Positions 1 to 9,291 of a stretch of 64,000 nucleotides of DNA are shown piece after piece. The translations under genes and the position numbers were made by a program. Origin of the DNA: Rhodobacteraceae bacterium IMCC1335 (GTDB taxonomy: Bacteria; Pseudomonadota; Alphaproteobacteria; Rhodobacterales; Rhodobacteraceae); the NCBI GenBank assembly GCA_039640495.1, contig CP046864.1, positions 1,922,001 through 1,986,000 on the forward strand, in the 5' to 3' direction. The notes below the pieces were generated by a model. That model was not told the DNA's origin. It was given only the letters and a program-made list of their open reading frames with translations, and did no database searches. Within the stretch, counting starts at the first letter, position 1, and each line of letters opens with the position of its first letter.

Positions 1-203
1 AAGCCGGAAATGGCCTATCCGTCAGCGTGCATGAGCGGCTAGGCGGTGTGAATTACAGCTATTTAATGGCACCAACGGGCGAGCGTATTATTGTTGAAAG
101 CAAGGAGGATGTTGCGCTGCCCATGGGCAGCGATGTTGCCGTTCGCTTTGACCCAAATCAGCTTCTGTTCTTTAATCCAAAAACTGAGAAACGGCTAAAG
201 TAA
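1..203 (+). CDS. ABC transporter ATP-binding protein, C-terminal fragment
   Basis: The window opens inside this gene; only the last 66 codons are present, ending at TAA 201-203. The peptide contains GVNYSYLMAPTGERIIVE and the ending VRFDPNQLLFFNPKTEKRLK. This pattern fits the C-terminal TOBE domain of the MalK/UgpC/PotA class of importer ATPases, which sits beside the nucleotide-binding domain and helps regulate or bind ligands. Walker A, Walker B and signature motifs would lie upstream of the window, so the substrate (sugar, polyamine or other) cannot be told. Family assignment is from the TOBE-like pattern only. Confidence 0.75.
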   Translation, partial: AGNGLSVSVHERLGGVNYSYLMAPTGERIIVESKEDVALPMGSDVAVRFDPNQLLFFNPKTEKRLK

Positions 204-288
204 CATTTTACGCGCACCCCAAAACTCACCATTGACCGTATTGCGCTTTCTTAATTTTTTTGCAGGGCGGCACTCCAAAAGGTTGCTT

Positions 289-1239
289 TCACTTAGCCAA
301 ACGCGCCAAACGAGCGGCGCGCAAGCGTTGAAAATCATCTCCTGCGTGATATGAAGAGCGGGTTAAAGGGGTTGCTGAAACCATTAAAAACCCTTTGCCA
401 TACGCCGCTTTTTCATAGGCTGCAAATTCATCCGGGTGCACAAATCGATCCACCGCATGATGTTTTGGCGTGGGTTGCAGATATTGTCCAATGGTCAAAA
501 AATCCACATCCGCGGCGCGCAAATCATCCATCACTTGCGAAACAGTTTGGCGATTTTCTCCAAGCCCAACCATGATGCCGGATTTTGTGAACATCGACGG
601 ATCCAATTCTTTGACCCTTTGCAAAAGCCTCAAAGAATGAAAATAGCGCGCGCCGGGGCGTACTTCTGGGTACAATCCGGGTACAGTCTCCAAATTGTGA
701 TTAAACACATCCGGGCGCGCCGCCACCACCAACTCAAGCACGGCCGGGTCGCATTTTAAAAAGTCGGGCGTCAGAATTTCAATCGTCGTTTCAGGGCTTT
801 TGCGCCGGATCGCGCGAATGGTTTGCGCAAAATGTTCTGCCCCACCATCTTCTACATCATCGCGATCAACCGACGTGATCACCACATGGTTCAACCCCAA
901 TTTAAAGACGGCATCGGCAACCCTGCCAGGCTCAAACACATCCAAAGCTTCAGGAGGCTTTCCGGTGGCTATATTGCAAAAGCTGCAGGCCCGTGTGCAC
1001 ACTTCGCCCATGATCATCATGGTGGCGTGGCCTTGGCTCCAACATTCGCCAACATTTGGACAGCCTGCTTCTTCGCATACCGTTACCAAATTATGCTCGC
1101 GCATAATATCGCGCGTGGCCTTATAGCCTTCGGAGACCGGTGCCTTCACCCTAATCCAATCGGGTTTCTTGGGCTGCCGGTTGTCTGGCTTATGAGCTTT
1201 TTCTGGATGCCGCTCTTGAGGCAGTTTTAGATCACGCAC
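289..1239 (-). CDS. lipA: Lipoyl synthase
   Basis: This radical SAM enzyme inserts two sulfurs into protein-bound octanoyl chains to make the lipoyl cofactor of 2-oxoacid dehydrogenases and glycine cleavage. The 316-residue length is normal. The auxiliary cluster cysteines are visible as C55, C60 and C66 ([12 protein letters not shown]), the radical SAM motif as C81-x3-C85-x2-C88 (CTRACSFC), and the C-terminal RSSY motif at about 294-297, whose serine ligates the auxiliary cluster. The start is GTG at 1237-1239 ([14 protein letters not shown]); no better start is seen downstream before the conserved region. Identification is firm. Confidence 0.97.
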   Translation of the reverse strand: MRDLKLPQERHPEKAHKPDNRQPKKPDWIRVKAPVSEGYKATRDIMREHNLVTVCEEAGCPNVGECWSQGHATMMIMGEVCTRACSFCNIATGKPPEALDVFEPGRVADAVFKLGLNHVVITSVDRDDVEDGGAEHFAQTIRAIRRKSPETTIEILTPDFLKCDPAVLELVVAARPDVFNHNLETVPGLYPEVRPGARYFHSLRLLQRVKELDPSMFTKSGIMVGLGENRQTVSQVMDDLRAADVDFLTIGQYLQPTPKHHAVDRFVHPDEFAAYEKAAYGKGFLMVSATPLTRSSYHAGDDFQRLRAARLARLAK

Positions 1240-1389
1240 TGGTATTCACCCTCTTATTTAGCGCAATATAGCAGAACTGGCTCAAGCTCCAAGGGGCGCT
1301 TACGCATTTCCGCTATGATCTGGACGAAACACTTTGCCACAATGCAAACTGAACGCGCGCAGCATTTTCAAAGCAAAACCAAAATAATA

Positions 1390-2391
1390 TTAACCTATGC
1401 GACCATTCTCAACGCCAATCTGGCTTTCATAGTAACGCTTGAGCCGCTGCAAAGCGATACGCAACACGACTTTACCCGAACGCGCCGACCAGCCTAAAGA
1501 TTGCTCACTCAACTCAAGACCATCCAGGTAACAACAGCAGCGTAGCGAAATATCTGACAATTCTGGCCCAAGGTCGCGCAAGGTGGCTGCGACCCGTTCA
1601 ATCAGCAGTTGTTGCCTTTCATTGCCCGCTGAAAGCACAGTACCGGATGCGCAGCGCAACCAATCCTCGCGGGAAAACCCGTCAGGGCGCACGGTCTGTG
1701 CAATTTCAAAATCATCATGAAACCGGTTGCCTGCATCCACCAATGCGCGCGTTAAAAAATACGAACCATCTTTATTACGGCGTCTGGCCAATGTCATCAA
1801 CGGGGTTTCCGGTGATCCTTTGAAAACCGGCTTTGTTTCGAGCGCGGGATTGGGGCGCGGCTGAAAGGCTCGGGGCGCTTCGGCGCATTCGGTTTGAGCC
1901 TGCAGATTTGATGCTAAAACATAACGCGATAAGCGGCCCGCGGAAACACAATGCAGTGCTCCGTTTGCGATCATTGACTGCGCGCGCGCGCGCGGCACAA
2001 GCCCTAATTTCTGAGGTGCGTATTCTGATGAGATCAAGAAAATACCTGCCATTTCAACGTTTTCGGACATAACCAAAACCGCATTTTTGGGCTCTAAAAG
2101 ATTTATAACATCCTTATTAAGACTTTGATCCCGTGGGCAGGATGAAGCAGGTTCAGCCCCCTCGCCCCGCGATGATTTTAGCTTAGCCAGTGCGGCTTTC
2201 ACCTGCGGATCACCTTGCAAAGCTTCGATACGCCTTATCTGCCTTAGAATTGTGGAAGCATGACCAGCAGATTGTCGCGCCAATTCGCGAATGGATAATC
2301 CCAGATGGACATGTGCATCATAATGAAACGCGGCTTTATCCAGCCAGATTTGGCTTAATTTACCCCTGCTCGTTTGATGTTTATTGGACAT
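1390..2391 (-). CDS. DUF6456 domain-containing protein with N-terminal helix-turn-helix
   Basis: The protein has 333 residues. The N-terminal 60 residues (HLGLSIRELARQSAGHASTILRQIRRIE) look like a DNA-binding helix-turn-helix. The C-terminal half (RALVDAGNRFHDDFEIAQT through LRIALQRLKRYY) matches the pattern I know as DUF6456 in Rhodobacterales. A putative DNA-binding regulator is the natural inference; no target is known to me. It is divergent from the DUF6477 gene at 2610, an arrangement I associate with this bacterial order. ATG 2389-2391 is used. A 23-bp sequence found again at 15603 lies 26 bp upstream of the start. Confidence 0.75.
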   Translation of the reverse strand: MSNKHQTSRGKLSQIWLDKAAFHYDAHVHLGLSIRELARQSAGHASTILRQIRRIEALQGDPQVKAALAKLKSSRGEGAEPASSCPRDQSLNKDVINLLEPKNAVLVMSENVEMAGIFLISSEYAPQKLGLVPRARAQSMIANGALHCVSAGRLSRYVLASNLQAQTECAEAPRAFQPRPNPALETKPVFKGSPETPLMTLARRRNKDGSYFLTRALVDAGNRFHDDFEIAQTVRPDGFSREDWLRCASGTVLSAGNERQQLLIERVAATLRDLGPELSDISLRCCCYLDGLELSEQSLGWSARSGKVVLRIALQRLKRYYESQIGVENGRIG

Positions 2392-2416
2392 TTTTCACAA
2401 TCCAAAAAATTTAATT

Positions 2417-2439
2417 CAAATCTTAAGCAACAAAAATAT
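2417..2439. repeat. 23-bp perfect direct repeat, copy 1
   Basis: These 23 bases, centred on TCTTAAGCAACAAAAATAT, occur identically at 15603-15625. This copy lies in the divergent region between the DUF6456 and DUF6477 genes, just upstream of the minus-strand start at 2391. The flanking bases differ from those of the second copy. Function is unknown; it could be a regulatory box or a trace of shared mobile sequence. Confidence 0.6.
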
Positions 2440-2609
2440 CACTTTAAAGTTGCACTTATTAAAGACTTCTTAAAAGCGTCAACGAGCCGAGTTTGTGGCA
2501 AAATAATAAAGGCTTCCCCAAAACAGAGAACGGGGGCGCAGGGTTTAATTAAGACATTACCGCCAGCTTTCTGATCCAAACTAAAATTAAAATCTAGGCA
2601 GCCGCGGAT

Positions 2610-2897
2610 ATGACAGACCACTCACACAGCTTCAAACGGCCAAAAATACTAATCAGTGCAGCGAATCTGGGCCTTAAAGCCTACAACCGGGCCTCATGCT
2701 TAGGGTCATTTCTTGCGTTGAACATGAACCAACACTCTGCACAGATTTTACGATCCTTGATCGATAAAGAGGGCCAGTTAAACCAGATGCGACTGCAGCA
2801 GCATGTTCAGTATAACATCGCTTTGCACGTTACCATTCTAACCGCCTTGATCGCGGAAACAATGGAAATTGAAAGCGCCGAAAAGCAACCTATTTAG
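2610..2897 (+). CDS. DUF6477 family small protein
   Basis: A 95-residue protein (MTDHSHSFKRPKILISAANL...). The RPKxLxxAAxxGLxxYxR pattern at the N-terminus and the short helical body match small proteins annotated DUF6477 in Rhodobacterales, where they sit beside DUF6456 genes as here. No function is established to my knowledge. The ribosome binding site is weak (AGGCAG about 10 bp upstream of ATG). Its TAG stop at 2895-2897 overlaps, on the opposite strand, the stop of the MttB-family gene, so the two genes converge with no spacer. Confidence 0.65.
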   Translation: MTDHSHSFKRPKILISAANLGLKAYNRASCLGSFLALNMNQHSAQILRSLIDKEGQLNQMRLQQHVQYNIALHVTILTALIAETMEIESAEKQPI

Positions 2898-4437
2898 ACG
2901 AAACTATCCGGCATTTCTGATTTACGCTTCACCACAAACGCCTCAAGAGCTTGCTTTACCGCGATGTCCATTTCGGGTTCTCGGTAATTGTTTAACAGGG
3001 TTGCCACGCGCGTTGAGGCCAGCTGCATCGTGTCTTTGGCGCCTTCTTCTTCCCATGTTTCAAACGGCTTATAATCAAAGGCTTCGCTGCGCCAGAATGA
3101 TTCTTTAAAGTTTCGCTGCGTATGCTCGCATCCAAGGTAATGACCGCCAGGGCCCACTTCCCGGATTGCGTCTAACGCTTGCGAGTCTTCGTCAATTTGC
3201 ACGCCCCGCGCCAAATGATGCAAAACGCCCAATTGATCTGCATCCATAACAAATTTCTCAAAAGACGATACCAGCCCGCCTTCTAACCAGCCGCAGGAAT
3301 GAAGCATAAAATTCACCCCACCCATCAAGGCCGCGTTTAAAGTATTTGCGCTTTCATAAGCCGCTTGAGCATCGGGCAGTTTCGATCCGCAGAGCCCCCC
3401 GCCGGAGCGGAAAGGCAACCCAAGGCGCCGCGCCAATTGCCCTGCCCCATAAAGGATATGGCTAGCCTCTGGGGTTCCAAAGGTGGGAGCGCCGGAATTC
3501 ATGTCAATTGAGGCCACAAACGCGCCAAAAATCACCGGAGCGCCGGGCTTCAGCAGCTGAGAATACGCAATACCAGCCAAGACTTCAGCCAAGACCTGCG
3601 TCAATGTTCCCGCCACCGAAACCGGTGCCATCGCGCCGCCAACAATAAAAGGAGAAATAATGCAGGCTTGGTTGTTGCGCGCATAAACCTCTAACGCCCC
3701 CATCATCACATCATCAAATGTCATCGGAGAATTGATGTTGATCAAGGATGTCATCACCGTGTTGTTCTGCACAAACTCATCCCCAAACAGGATGCTGCAC
3801 ATATCTACGCTATCTTGCGCGCGGCTGGGCTCAGTGACCGATCCCATAAACGGTTTATCCGATAGTGTCATATGCGCCAGAAGCATATCTAAATGGCGTT
3901 TATTGACGGGAATATCGGTTGGCTCGCACAGCGTTCCCCCGAGTGATGCAGCCATTTGGACATATAGCCCAACTTTACGAATTTCTGAAAGTCATCAATC
4001 GTTGCATAGCGGCGGCCACCTTCTAAATCGCGCACAAAAGGCGGCCCGTATACCGGCGCGCAAACCAAAGACTTACCACCAATCTCAACATTGCGCTCAG
4101 AATTTCGAGCATGTTGGGTGAACCGGCTTGGAGCCGTTACGCAGAGATTTTTTGCCAAACCACGCGGGATCCGCACCCGCTCTTCTTCTACGCTCGCGCC
4201 CGCCGCACGCCAACGCTCTAGGGCAGCAGGGTTGTTAACAAAATTCACCCCAACCTCTTCCAGCATAAGCTCGGCATTGGCTTCAATGATTTCCAAAGCC
4301 TCTTCGCTTAACAGATCGAAATTCGGGATATTGCGTTCAATATATTTTGCAGTCTCGATCTTGATGGATGTGCGCTCTGCGCGACGGGCTGCTCCCCCGC
4401 CTCCTCGAGAACGCCGACCTGTAGAGAGTTCTGCCAT
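2894..4437 (-). pseudogene. Trimethylamine methyltransferase (MttB) family gene, single-base frameshift
   Basis: Two adjacent reading frames together make one MttB-superfamily corrinoid methyltransferase of about 514 residues, the usual size for non-pyrrolysine members. The upstream part starts at ATG 4435-4437 behind AAGAAAGG (MAELSTGRRSRG) and runs to FVKLGYMSKWLHHSG. The next frame continues GGTLCEPTDIPVNKRHLDML to the stop at 2894. The join lies in a run of five G at about 3935-3940 (five C on the plus strand); six would restore the frame. No in-frame TAG exists, so it is not a pyrrolysine enzyme. Family members demethylate glycine betaine or similar methylamines. The lesion may be a true mutation, an assembly error at a homopolymer, or a slippage site. 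Confidence 0.8.
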
Positions 4438-4639
4438 GTTTCGACCTTTCTTGAAACTTCGAATACCGCGTTTTTCTGCGTATGATCTATGTTGCATCCC
4501 CAGTTTGCCTTCGCCAAATAACGGCTCTTAAGCATGAAAAGCGACATGGAGATTGCTTTCTTTCTTGAAACCGACATTTGACCTGATTTCAGCACCGCAA
4601 CCACTTGCGCCTGACGGCGTGGCGTTTTACCAGTCAGGC

Positions 4640-6202
4640 ATGAAACACCAGCATCATGAACGTCTGTTAATCATCGACTTTGGCAGTCAGGTAACGCAAT
4701 TGATTGCCCGCCGCTTGCGCGAGTTAAAGGTCTATTGTGAAATTCACCCATATCAGAATATCTCAGACGCTTTTTTAAGCGCCTTCGCGCCGCAGGCCAT
4801 CATATTTTCAGGGGGCCCTGCCTCTGTCTTTGATGCGGGGGCTCCGCGCCCGCCATATTCTGTGTTTGAACTAGGAGTACCCATTCTAGGAATATGTTAT
4901 GGCCAGCAGGTCATGATGGATATGTTGGGTGGCAAGGTCGAGCGTGGTCATAAAACGGCAGAATTTGGCCGCGCTTATGTGTCCAAAACGGGCGATACTC
5001 TGGATCTGTTACAGGGATGGTTTGCGCAAGAGCGCGAACAAGTCTGGATGTCGCATGGAGATCATGTCAGCGCGATCGCTCCAGGGTTTAGCGCCTATGG
5101 AACCTCGCCAAACGCGCCCTTTGCAATCACCGCAAATCTCGAGAAACAATTTTACGCTGTCCAGTTTCACCCAGAGGTACACCATACGCCAAACGGAGCC
5201 ATGATTTACGAAAATTTCGTAAAAATTGCTGGATTTTCAGGCGATTGGACTATGGGCGCATATCGCGAACAGGCTTTGGAGGCGATCAGAAAGCAAGTTG
5301 GCGATAAAAAAGTGATTTGCGGATTATCCGGAGGCGTCGACAGTTCCGTGGCCGCCGTTTTGATCCATGAGGCAATTGGCGATCAGCTTACCTGCGTGTT
5401 CGTAGACCACGGCTTGCTGCGAAAAGAGGAAGCCACGGAAGTGGTTGAGATGTTTAGAGATCACTACAATATGCCCTTCATCCACGCCCAAGAATCCGAG
5501 CTGTTTCTTGGCGCTTTAGACGGGCAATCAGACCCCGAAACCAAACGTAAAATCATCGGTGGCTTGTTTATCGACGTATTTCAAAAATATGCAGATCAAA
5601 TTGAGGATGCAGAATTTCTGGCGCAGGGCACGCTTTATCCGGATGTGATCGAATCTGTATCCTTTAGCGGTGGCCCATCTGTAACGATAAAATCGCACCA
5701 TAATGTTGGCGGGCTTCCTGAAAAAATGGGCTTGAAACTTGTGGAACCGCTCAGAGAGCTGTTTAAGGATGAGGTGCGCGCCTTGGGCCGCGAACTTGGA
5801 TTGCCCGACAACTTTATCGGGCGACATCCCTTCCCAGGGCCCGGCCTGGCCATTCGCTGCCCTGGTGAGATTACCCGCGCCAAACTAGATATTCTAAGGG
5901 AGGCGGACGCGGTCTATATTGATCAAATTCGCAAACACGGCCTATATGACCACATATGGCAGGCCTTCGTGGCGATTTTGCCGGTGCGCACGGTTGGCGT
6001 GATGGGGGATGGGCGCACCTATGATTATGCCTGCGCGCTGCGTGCTGTCACCTCAGTTGATGGGATGACGGCCGATTATTATCCATTTTCTCATGAGTTT
6101 CTCGGCGAAACCGCCACTCGAATTATCAATGAAGTAAAAGGTATCAATCGCGTGACGTATGATATCACATCAAAGCCACCAGGAACGATTGAGTGGGAAT
6201 GA
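4640..6202 (+). CDS. guaA: GMP synthase (glutamine-hydrolysing)
   Basis: The enzyme converts XMP to GMP using glutamine and ATP. I chose ATG 4640 ([17 protein letters not shown]), giving 520 residues, because conserved sequence begins right after it; an in-frame ATG at 4553 would add 29 unconserved residues. The class I amidotransferase domain has GICYGQQ with Cys86 and HPE near residue 178. The ATP-pyrophosphatase loop is SGGVDSS near 232, followed by the dimerisation domain ending GTIEWE. Its 3' end doubles as the insertion site of the downstream mobile array: the last codons recur at 7259, 15165 and 15627. Confidence 0.97.
   Translation: MKHQHHERLLIIDFGSQVTQLIARRLRELKVYCEIHPYQNISDAFLSAFAPQAIIFSGGPASVFDAGAPRPPYSVFELGVPILGICYGQQVMMDMLGGKVERGHKTAEFGRAYVSKTGDTLDLLQGWFAQEREQVWMSHGDHVSAIAPGFSAYGTSPNAPFAITANLEKQFYAVQFHPEVHHTPNGAMIYENFVKIAGFSGDWTMGAYREQALEAIRKQVGDKKVICGLSGGVDSSVAAVLIHEAIGDQLTCVFVDHGLLRKEEATEVVEMFRDHYNMPFIHAQESELFLGALDGQSDPETKRKIIGGLFIDVFQKYADQIEDAEFLAQGTLYPDVIESVSFSGGPSVTIKSHHNVGGLPEKMGLKLVEPLRELFKDEVRALGRELGLPDNFIGRHPFPGPGLAIRCPGEITRAKLDILREADAVYIDQIRKHGLYDHIWQAFVAILPVRTVGVMGDGRTYDYACALRAVTSVDGMTADYYPFSHEFLGETATRIINEVKGINRVTYDITSKPPGTIEWE
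6182..6202 (+). repeat. Attachment-site repeat, left copy inside guaA
   Basis: The last 21 bases of guaA, encoding GTIEWE and stop. The core ATTGAGTGGGAATGA recurs with few changes at 7259-7279 (17 of 21 identical), 15165-15185 (18 of 21) and 15627-15641 (14 of 15 over the core). All are in the same orientation. guaA 3' ends are a known integration target for tyrosine-recombinase islands, and an integrase gene follows the second copy. The exact crossover point cannot be set by eye. Confidence 0.8.
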
Positions 6203-6296
6203 AGGTGGCGTCTTAGCTATCTGATATTATTATATAATATATATTTTTGACAACAAAACCCAAGAACTTAGCAACCGTTTTAAATAAGAAATAATA

Positions 6297-6325
6297 TTGA
6301 CTTGCAAACTTTCATACAAAATAAT
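6297..6325 (+). promoter_or_regulatory. Sigma-70-like promoter for the SDR gene
   Basis: TTGACT at 6297-6302 is followed after 17 bp by AATAAT at 6320-6325, which is 5 of 6 to TATAAT. It lies about 33 bp upstream of the SDR start at 6358 in very AT-rich DNA, so chance matches are also likely. Confidence 0.45.
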
Positions 6326-6357
6326 GTCACTGTTTCATAGTTTGGGAGCATCGTGAA

Positions 6358-7068
6358 ATGAAGACAGTTTTTATTACAGGAACCAATAAAGGACTGGGGC
6401 TTGAGTTTACAAAGCAGTACTTAAATGAAGGCTGGAACGTCATTGCTACTTGCCGTTCACCCAATACGGCTACAGATTTACTGTCGCTTAGCAAGAAGCA
6501 TCCAAATAGCCTGACAATTTTGAGCATGGATTTAACAAACGAGGCGTCGATTGAACAAATTGGCGAAGAAATTAAACAACGCCCCATTGATATATTTATA
6601 AGTAATGCGGGAACAGCAACAGGTTATACATCTGGAGCGAATTTAAATGATTTTGGAAATGTTCAATCTGAGCCATGGGTAAATATTTTCCGCACAAATT
6701 GCGTTGCACCTTTGCTTTTAGCACAGGTTGTTCACCCAAATATTTTATTGGGCTCAGACAAGAAGTTAATTTTCATCACGTCTAAGCCAGCTTCCATAAC
6801 TGAGAATACGGGTGGCGCACTTTATATGAACCGCTCAAGCAGAACGGCGCTTAACCAAGTAATAAAATCACTGTCTATAGATTTATACGAAGAAGGGATC
6901 GCTGTTGCATCAGTCAGTCCAGGTTGGGTGAAAACAGACTCTGGCGGTGAAGGTGCCTTAATCGATGCTGAGACTAGTGTGAGCGGTATTAAAAAGGTGA
7001 TTGAGGAACTTGATATGAGCCAGACAGCTCTATATTGCGATTACAAGGGTGAACCAATCTCTTGGTGA
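6358..7068 (+). CDS. Short-chain dehydrogenase/reductase family protein with altered active site
   Basis: A 236-residue Rossmann-fold SDR. The cofactor motif GTNKGLG is at 8-14 and NAG at 83-85, so NAD(P) binding looks intact. The catalytic YxxxK segment appears as N158-R-S-S-R162 (GGALYMNRSSRTALN): both Tyr and Lys seem replaced if the usual SKAALN register is used. The Tyr at 156 is two residues off. The protein may therefore be non-catalytic, or use a shifted geometry. ATG 6358 was chosen. The gene is AT-rich, stands alone in segment A between two guaA-end repeats, and is likely horizontally acquired cargo. Confidence 0.85.
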   Translation: MKTVFITGTNKGLGLEFTKQYLNEGWNVIATCRSPNTATDLLSLSKKHPNSLTILSMDLTNEASIEQIGEEIKQRPIDIFISNAGTATGYTSGANLNDFGNVQSEPWVNIFRTNCVAPLLLAQVVHPNILLGSDKKLIFITSKPASITENTGGALYMNRSSRTALNQVIKSLSIDLYEEGIAVASVSPGWVKTDSGGEGALIDAETSVSGIKKVIEELDMSQTALYCDYKGEPISW

Positions 7069-7070
7069 GT

Positions 7071-7258
7071 ACGTTAACAGTTTTCGTTTAGTTAAAACTT
7101 TTAACTCTCAATCGTGCACAGAATGTAAGATGAGTGAACTTAACCATTTGTTATTATTGGATTGTAATTGTTGCAGGCTTAACCTTAAACTTGCATAATG
7201 TTGCATAAATCTTACATAGTATAAAAATTTCACAATGATATCAATAACTTACATAATT
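7071..7258 (+). repeat. Right-end sequence of segment A, homologous to 14991-15164
   Basis: This non-coding stretch shares an ordered series of blocks with the region before the third att copy: a GTTAAAACTTTT-like block, AGAATGTAA, TGTTATTATTGGATTGTA, a TACATAAAT-type block and ATATCAATA, ending directly at an att copy in both places. It holds two CTTACATA motifs (7211-7218, 7248-7255), plausible integrase arm sites, where the other end has two GTTACATA motifs. The alignment is by eye with gaps. Shared right ends suggest A and B derive from related elements. Confidence 0.65.
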
Positions 7259-7279
7259 GGAACTATTGAGTGGGAGTAG
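7259..7279 (+). repeat. Attachment-site repeat, second copy
   Basis: GGAACTATTGAGTGGGAGTA plus G reproduces the 3' end of guaA with four changes. It would still encode GTIEWE and stop, although no gene reads into it here. It separates segment A from the integrase-bearing island. Confidence 0.75.
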
Positions 7280-7442
7280 TTATTTTAGTGTAAGTAATTG
7301 ATTTTAATGTATTAATTACTTACACATTACTTTCACACTTAGAAATCAATCGTTGATTTCCTTAGTCTTTTTTCATACAGTTACACAAAATGTTGCACAA
7401 ACGTGTGACTACTGAAACTCGTAGTAACTCAGAGACTAAGAT
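7280..7442. promoter_or_regulatory. Island left end with inverted repeats upstream of integrase
   Basis: A perfect 12-bp inverted repeat, GTGTAAGTAATT (7288-7299) and AATTACTTACAC (7314-7325), is followed by a second perfect one, AAATCAA-TCG-TTGATTT, near 7343-7359. ACTTACAC-like and GTTACAC motifs recur here and resemble the TTACATA motifs at the right ends. Such sites commonly bind integrase arm domains or an excisionase/repressor, so this is probably both attL architecture and int control region. This is inference from pattern and position. Confidence 0.5.
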
Positions 7443-8678
7443 TTGGCACTGAAAAAACAGCACTTTGCTGAAGGCGAAATACCAATATTTGACGAGGCTT
7501 GTATCTACAAGCGAGGTGAGTATTGGCAATTTCGTATGTGGTTGCCAAAAGAAAACAAGTACGCACGTAAAAGCCTACGTACACGCAGTGAAGCTACTGC
7601 AATTGAAAAGGGTAAAGCTGCGTACCTAGAGATTTACGCTAATCTACAGCAAGGCAAATCATACTTCTCCATAACTACAAAAGAAGGTGTGGAGAAGTAT
7701 CTTAGCTTTCGTCAGCGAGACGTTGAACTTGGACATATAGTCAAAGGACGACACACAACCATCGCAACACACTTACAGCACTTTCTTAGCTTCATTGGCA
7801 AAGACACTAAGCTGAAAGAACTAGAACGCACTGACTGCGAAAACTACTTTTATCATCGCCACAAAGCCACCAACGGCAACGTCAAACAAGTCACAGTTCA
7901 AAACGAACAAAGCACAATTAATGCGCTAATGAAGTGGCTACACAAAAATGGCGAAACACACATCGATGGCTTTGACTTCAAGAAGCTGCCACGCTTAGAC
8001 AAAGGCAATGAAGCTATTCGTCGTGCAACACTTACTAACGATGAATACGAAGCACTGTATCGTGCTATGCGCACCTACACTGCCAAACACAACAAACTGG
8101 ATGATGCAGAACTAAGAGTGCGAAAAATCGTGCAGCACTACGTTCTAATCGCAGCTAACAGTGGTTTGCGAGTTGGCGAACAGCGTCAGCTACGTTGGAG
8201 TGAAGTGCAGATTGAACGTCACAAAGTGAATGGCGAAGAACAAAAGCTAGCACGTATCCATGTTCGCGCAGAGACAAGTAAAGTACGTACAAGTCGTACT
8301 TTCTTGTGTCGTAATGGACAGTACTTTGAACGCTTACGTGAAATATCAAAGCCTAAAACTGCTGACGAATTAATCTTTACAGTGGATAACGAGAACGAAC
8401 TAAGTAAGCGTACGCTGCTATACCACTTCCACAAGATGATTGAATTAGCTGATATTGCTGATAGGGAAGTACGTGACTTAGTTCCCTACAGCTTACGTCA
8501 CTTTATGATTACGCAACGTATTATGAGTGGCTTAACGTTTAGGCAGATAGCAGATATGTGTGGCACTAGCGTGGCGCAGATAGAAAAGACGTATTACCAC
8601 TTGAATGACGAAATACGCTTAACCAATGCTGTGGCTAACTATAGAAAGAATAAAGATGGAACCATTCAAACAATCTGA
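7443..8678 (+). CDS. Tyrosine-type site-specific integrase
   Basis: A 411-residue phage-type integrase with an N-terminal arm-binding-like region (about 20-80), a SAM-like core-binding domain (about 85-175) and a C-terminal catalytic domain. Catalytic residues seen: R243 (SGLRVGEQRQL), K280, the box II arginine R352 in YSLRH (the usual His is Tyr349), and the nucleophile Y384 or Y385 in EKTYYH. The start is probably TTG at 7443; no ATG lies before the conserved region, and no strong Shine-Dalgarno is visible. It lies 164 bp from the second guaA-end repeat, so it is the likely recombinase for guaA insertion. It overlaps the glycosylase gene by 23 bp. Confidence 0.92.
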   Translation: MALKKQHFAEGEIPIFDEACIYKRGEYWQFRMWLPKENKYARKSLRTRSEATAIEKGKAAYLEIYANLQQGKSYFSITTKEGVEKYLSFRQRDVELGHIVKGRHTTIATHLQHFLSFIGKDTKLKELERTDCENYFYHRHKATNGNVKQVTVQNEQSTINALMKWLHKNGETHIDGFDFKKLPRLDKGNEAIRRATLTNDEYEALYRAMRTYTAKHNKLDDAELRVRKIVQHYVLIAANSGLRVGEQRQLRWSEVQIERHKVNGEEQKLARIHVRAETSKVRTSRTFLCRNGQYFERLREISKPKTADELIFTVDNENELSKRTLLYHFHKMIELADIADREVRDLVPYSLRHFMITQRIMSGLTFRQIADMCGTSVAQIEKTYYHLNDEIRLTNAVANYRKNKDGTIQTI

Positions 8679-9291
8679 CGAGACATTAACAGCACTAAAA
8701 ACCATAAAGAAGAATGATAAAATACTAGCCCAATACATTTCAAATGAGCTTGATATAAAGGAAATTTTTCCAACAAAGAAAGAAAGCAATTTAGCATTTT
8801 CAAAACTTACTGAAATTATAATTGGACAACAGCTTTCTGGCTCAGCTGCTGATACAATTTATTCACGTTTTAAGAACACGTTCAATTTAGAACATAATTT
8901 TAATGCTGAAAACCTAATGTCACTTAGTCAATTACAAATTAGAAACTGCGGAATTGCTAATTCAAAAGCTAAGTTTATCCTTGCCTTAAGGGATAAAATA
9001 ATTTTAGAAAACGACTTCTTTGATGAATTAGAAAATTACTCAGACACGTTACTGGAATTAGAATTAACAAAACTTAAAGGAATAGGTAAGTGGACTGCTC
9101 AAATATTCATGATGAGCCATTATGGGCGTTTAGATATATTTCCTGAAACTGATGGAACACTTGTAAAGGCGATAAATTTAATGAATTACAATGACAAAAA
9201 TCTCATTTCGATAAGTGATAAATGGAGACCATATAGAAGCATTGCAAGTAGAATTATTTGGAATTCATATGATTTGGGATTAATCAAATAA
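8656..9291 (+). CDS. DNA-3-methyladenine glycosylase-like protein (HhH-GPD, AlkA type)
   Basis: A 211-residue helix-hairpin-helix glycosylase. The hairpin LKGIGKWTA is at 140-148 and the catalytic Asp is D166 in IFPETDGT, matching the AlkA/Mag layout; there is no iron-sulfur cysteine cluster. The family removes alkylated bases to start base excision repair. ATG 8656 sits behind AGAAAGAATAAAG and inside the end of the integrase gene, suggesting translational coupling. The role as island cargo is unknown: host benefit under alkylation stress, or action on competing DNA. Composition is strongly AT-rich. Confidence 0.85.
   Translation: MEPFKQSDETLTALKTIKKNDKILAQYISNELDIKEIFPTKKESNLAFSKLTEIIIGQQLSGSAADTIYSRFKNTFNLEHNFNAENLMSLSQLQIRNCGIANSKAKFILALRDKIILENDFFDELENYSDTLLELELTKLKGIGKWTAQIFMMSHYGRLDIFPETDGTLVKAINLMNYNDKNLISISDKWRPYRSIASRIIWNSYDLGLIK

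Noticed and set aside
2894..4437. Pyrrolysine-encoding trimethylamine methyltransferase
   Set aside because: No in-frame TAG in either part; the break is a frameshift, and the sequence fits the non-pyrrolysine MttB-like class.
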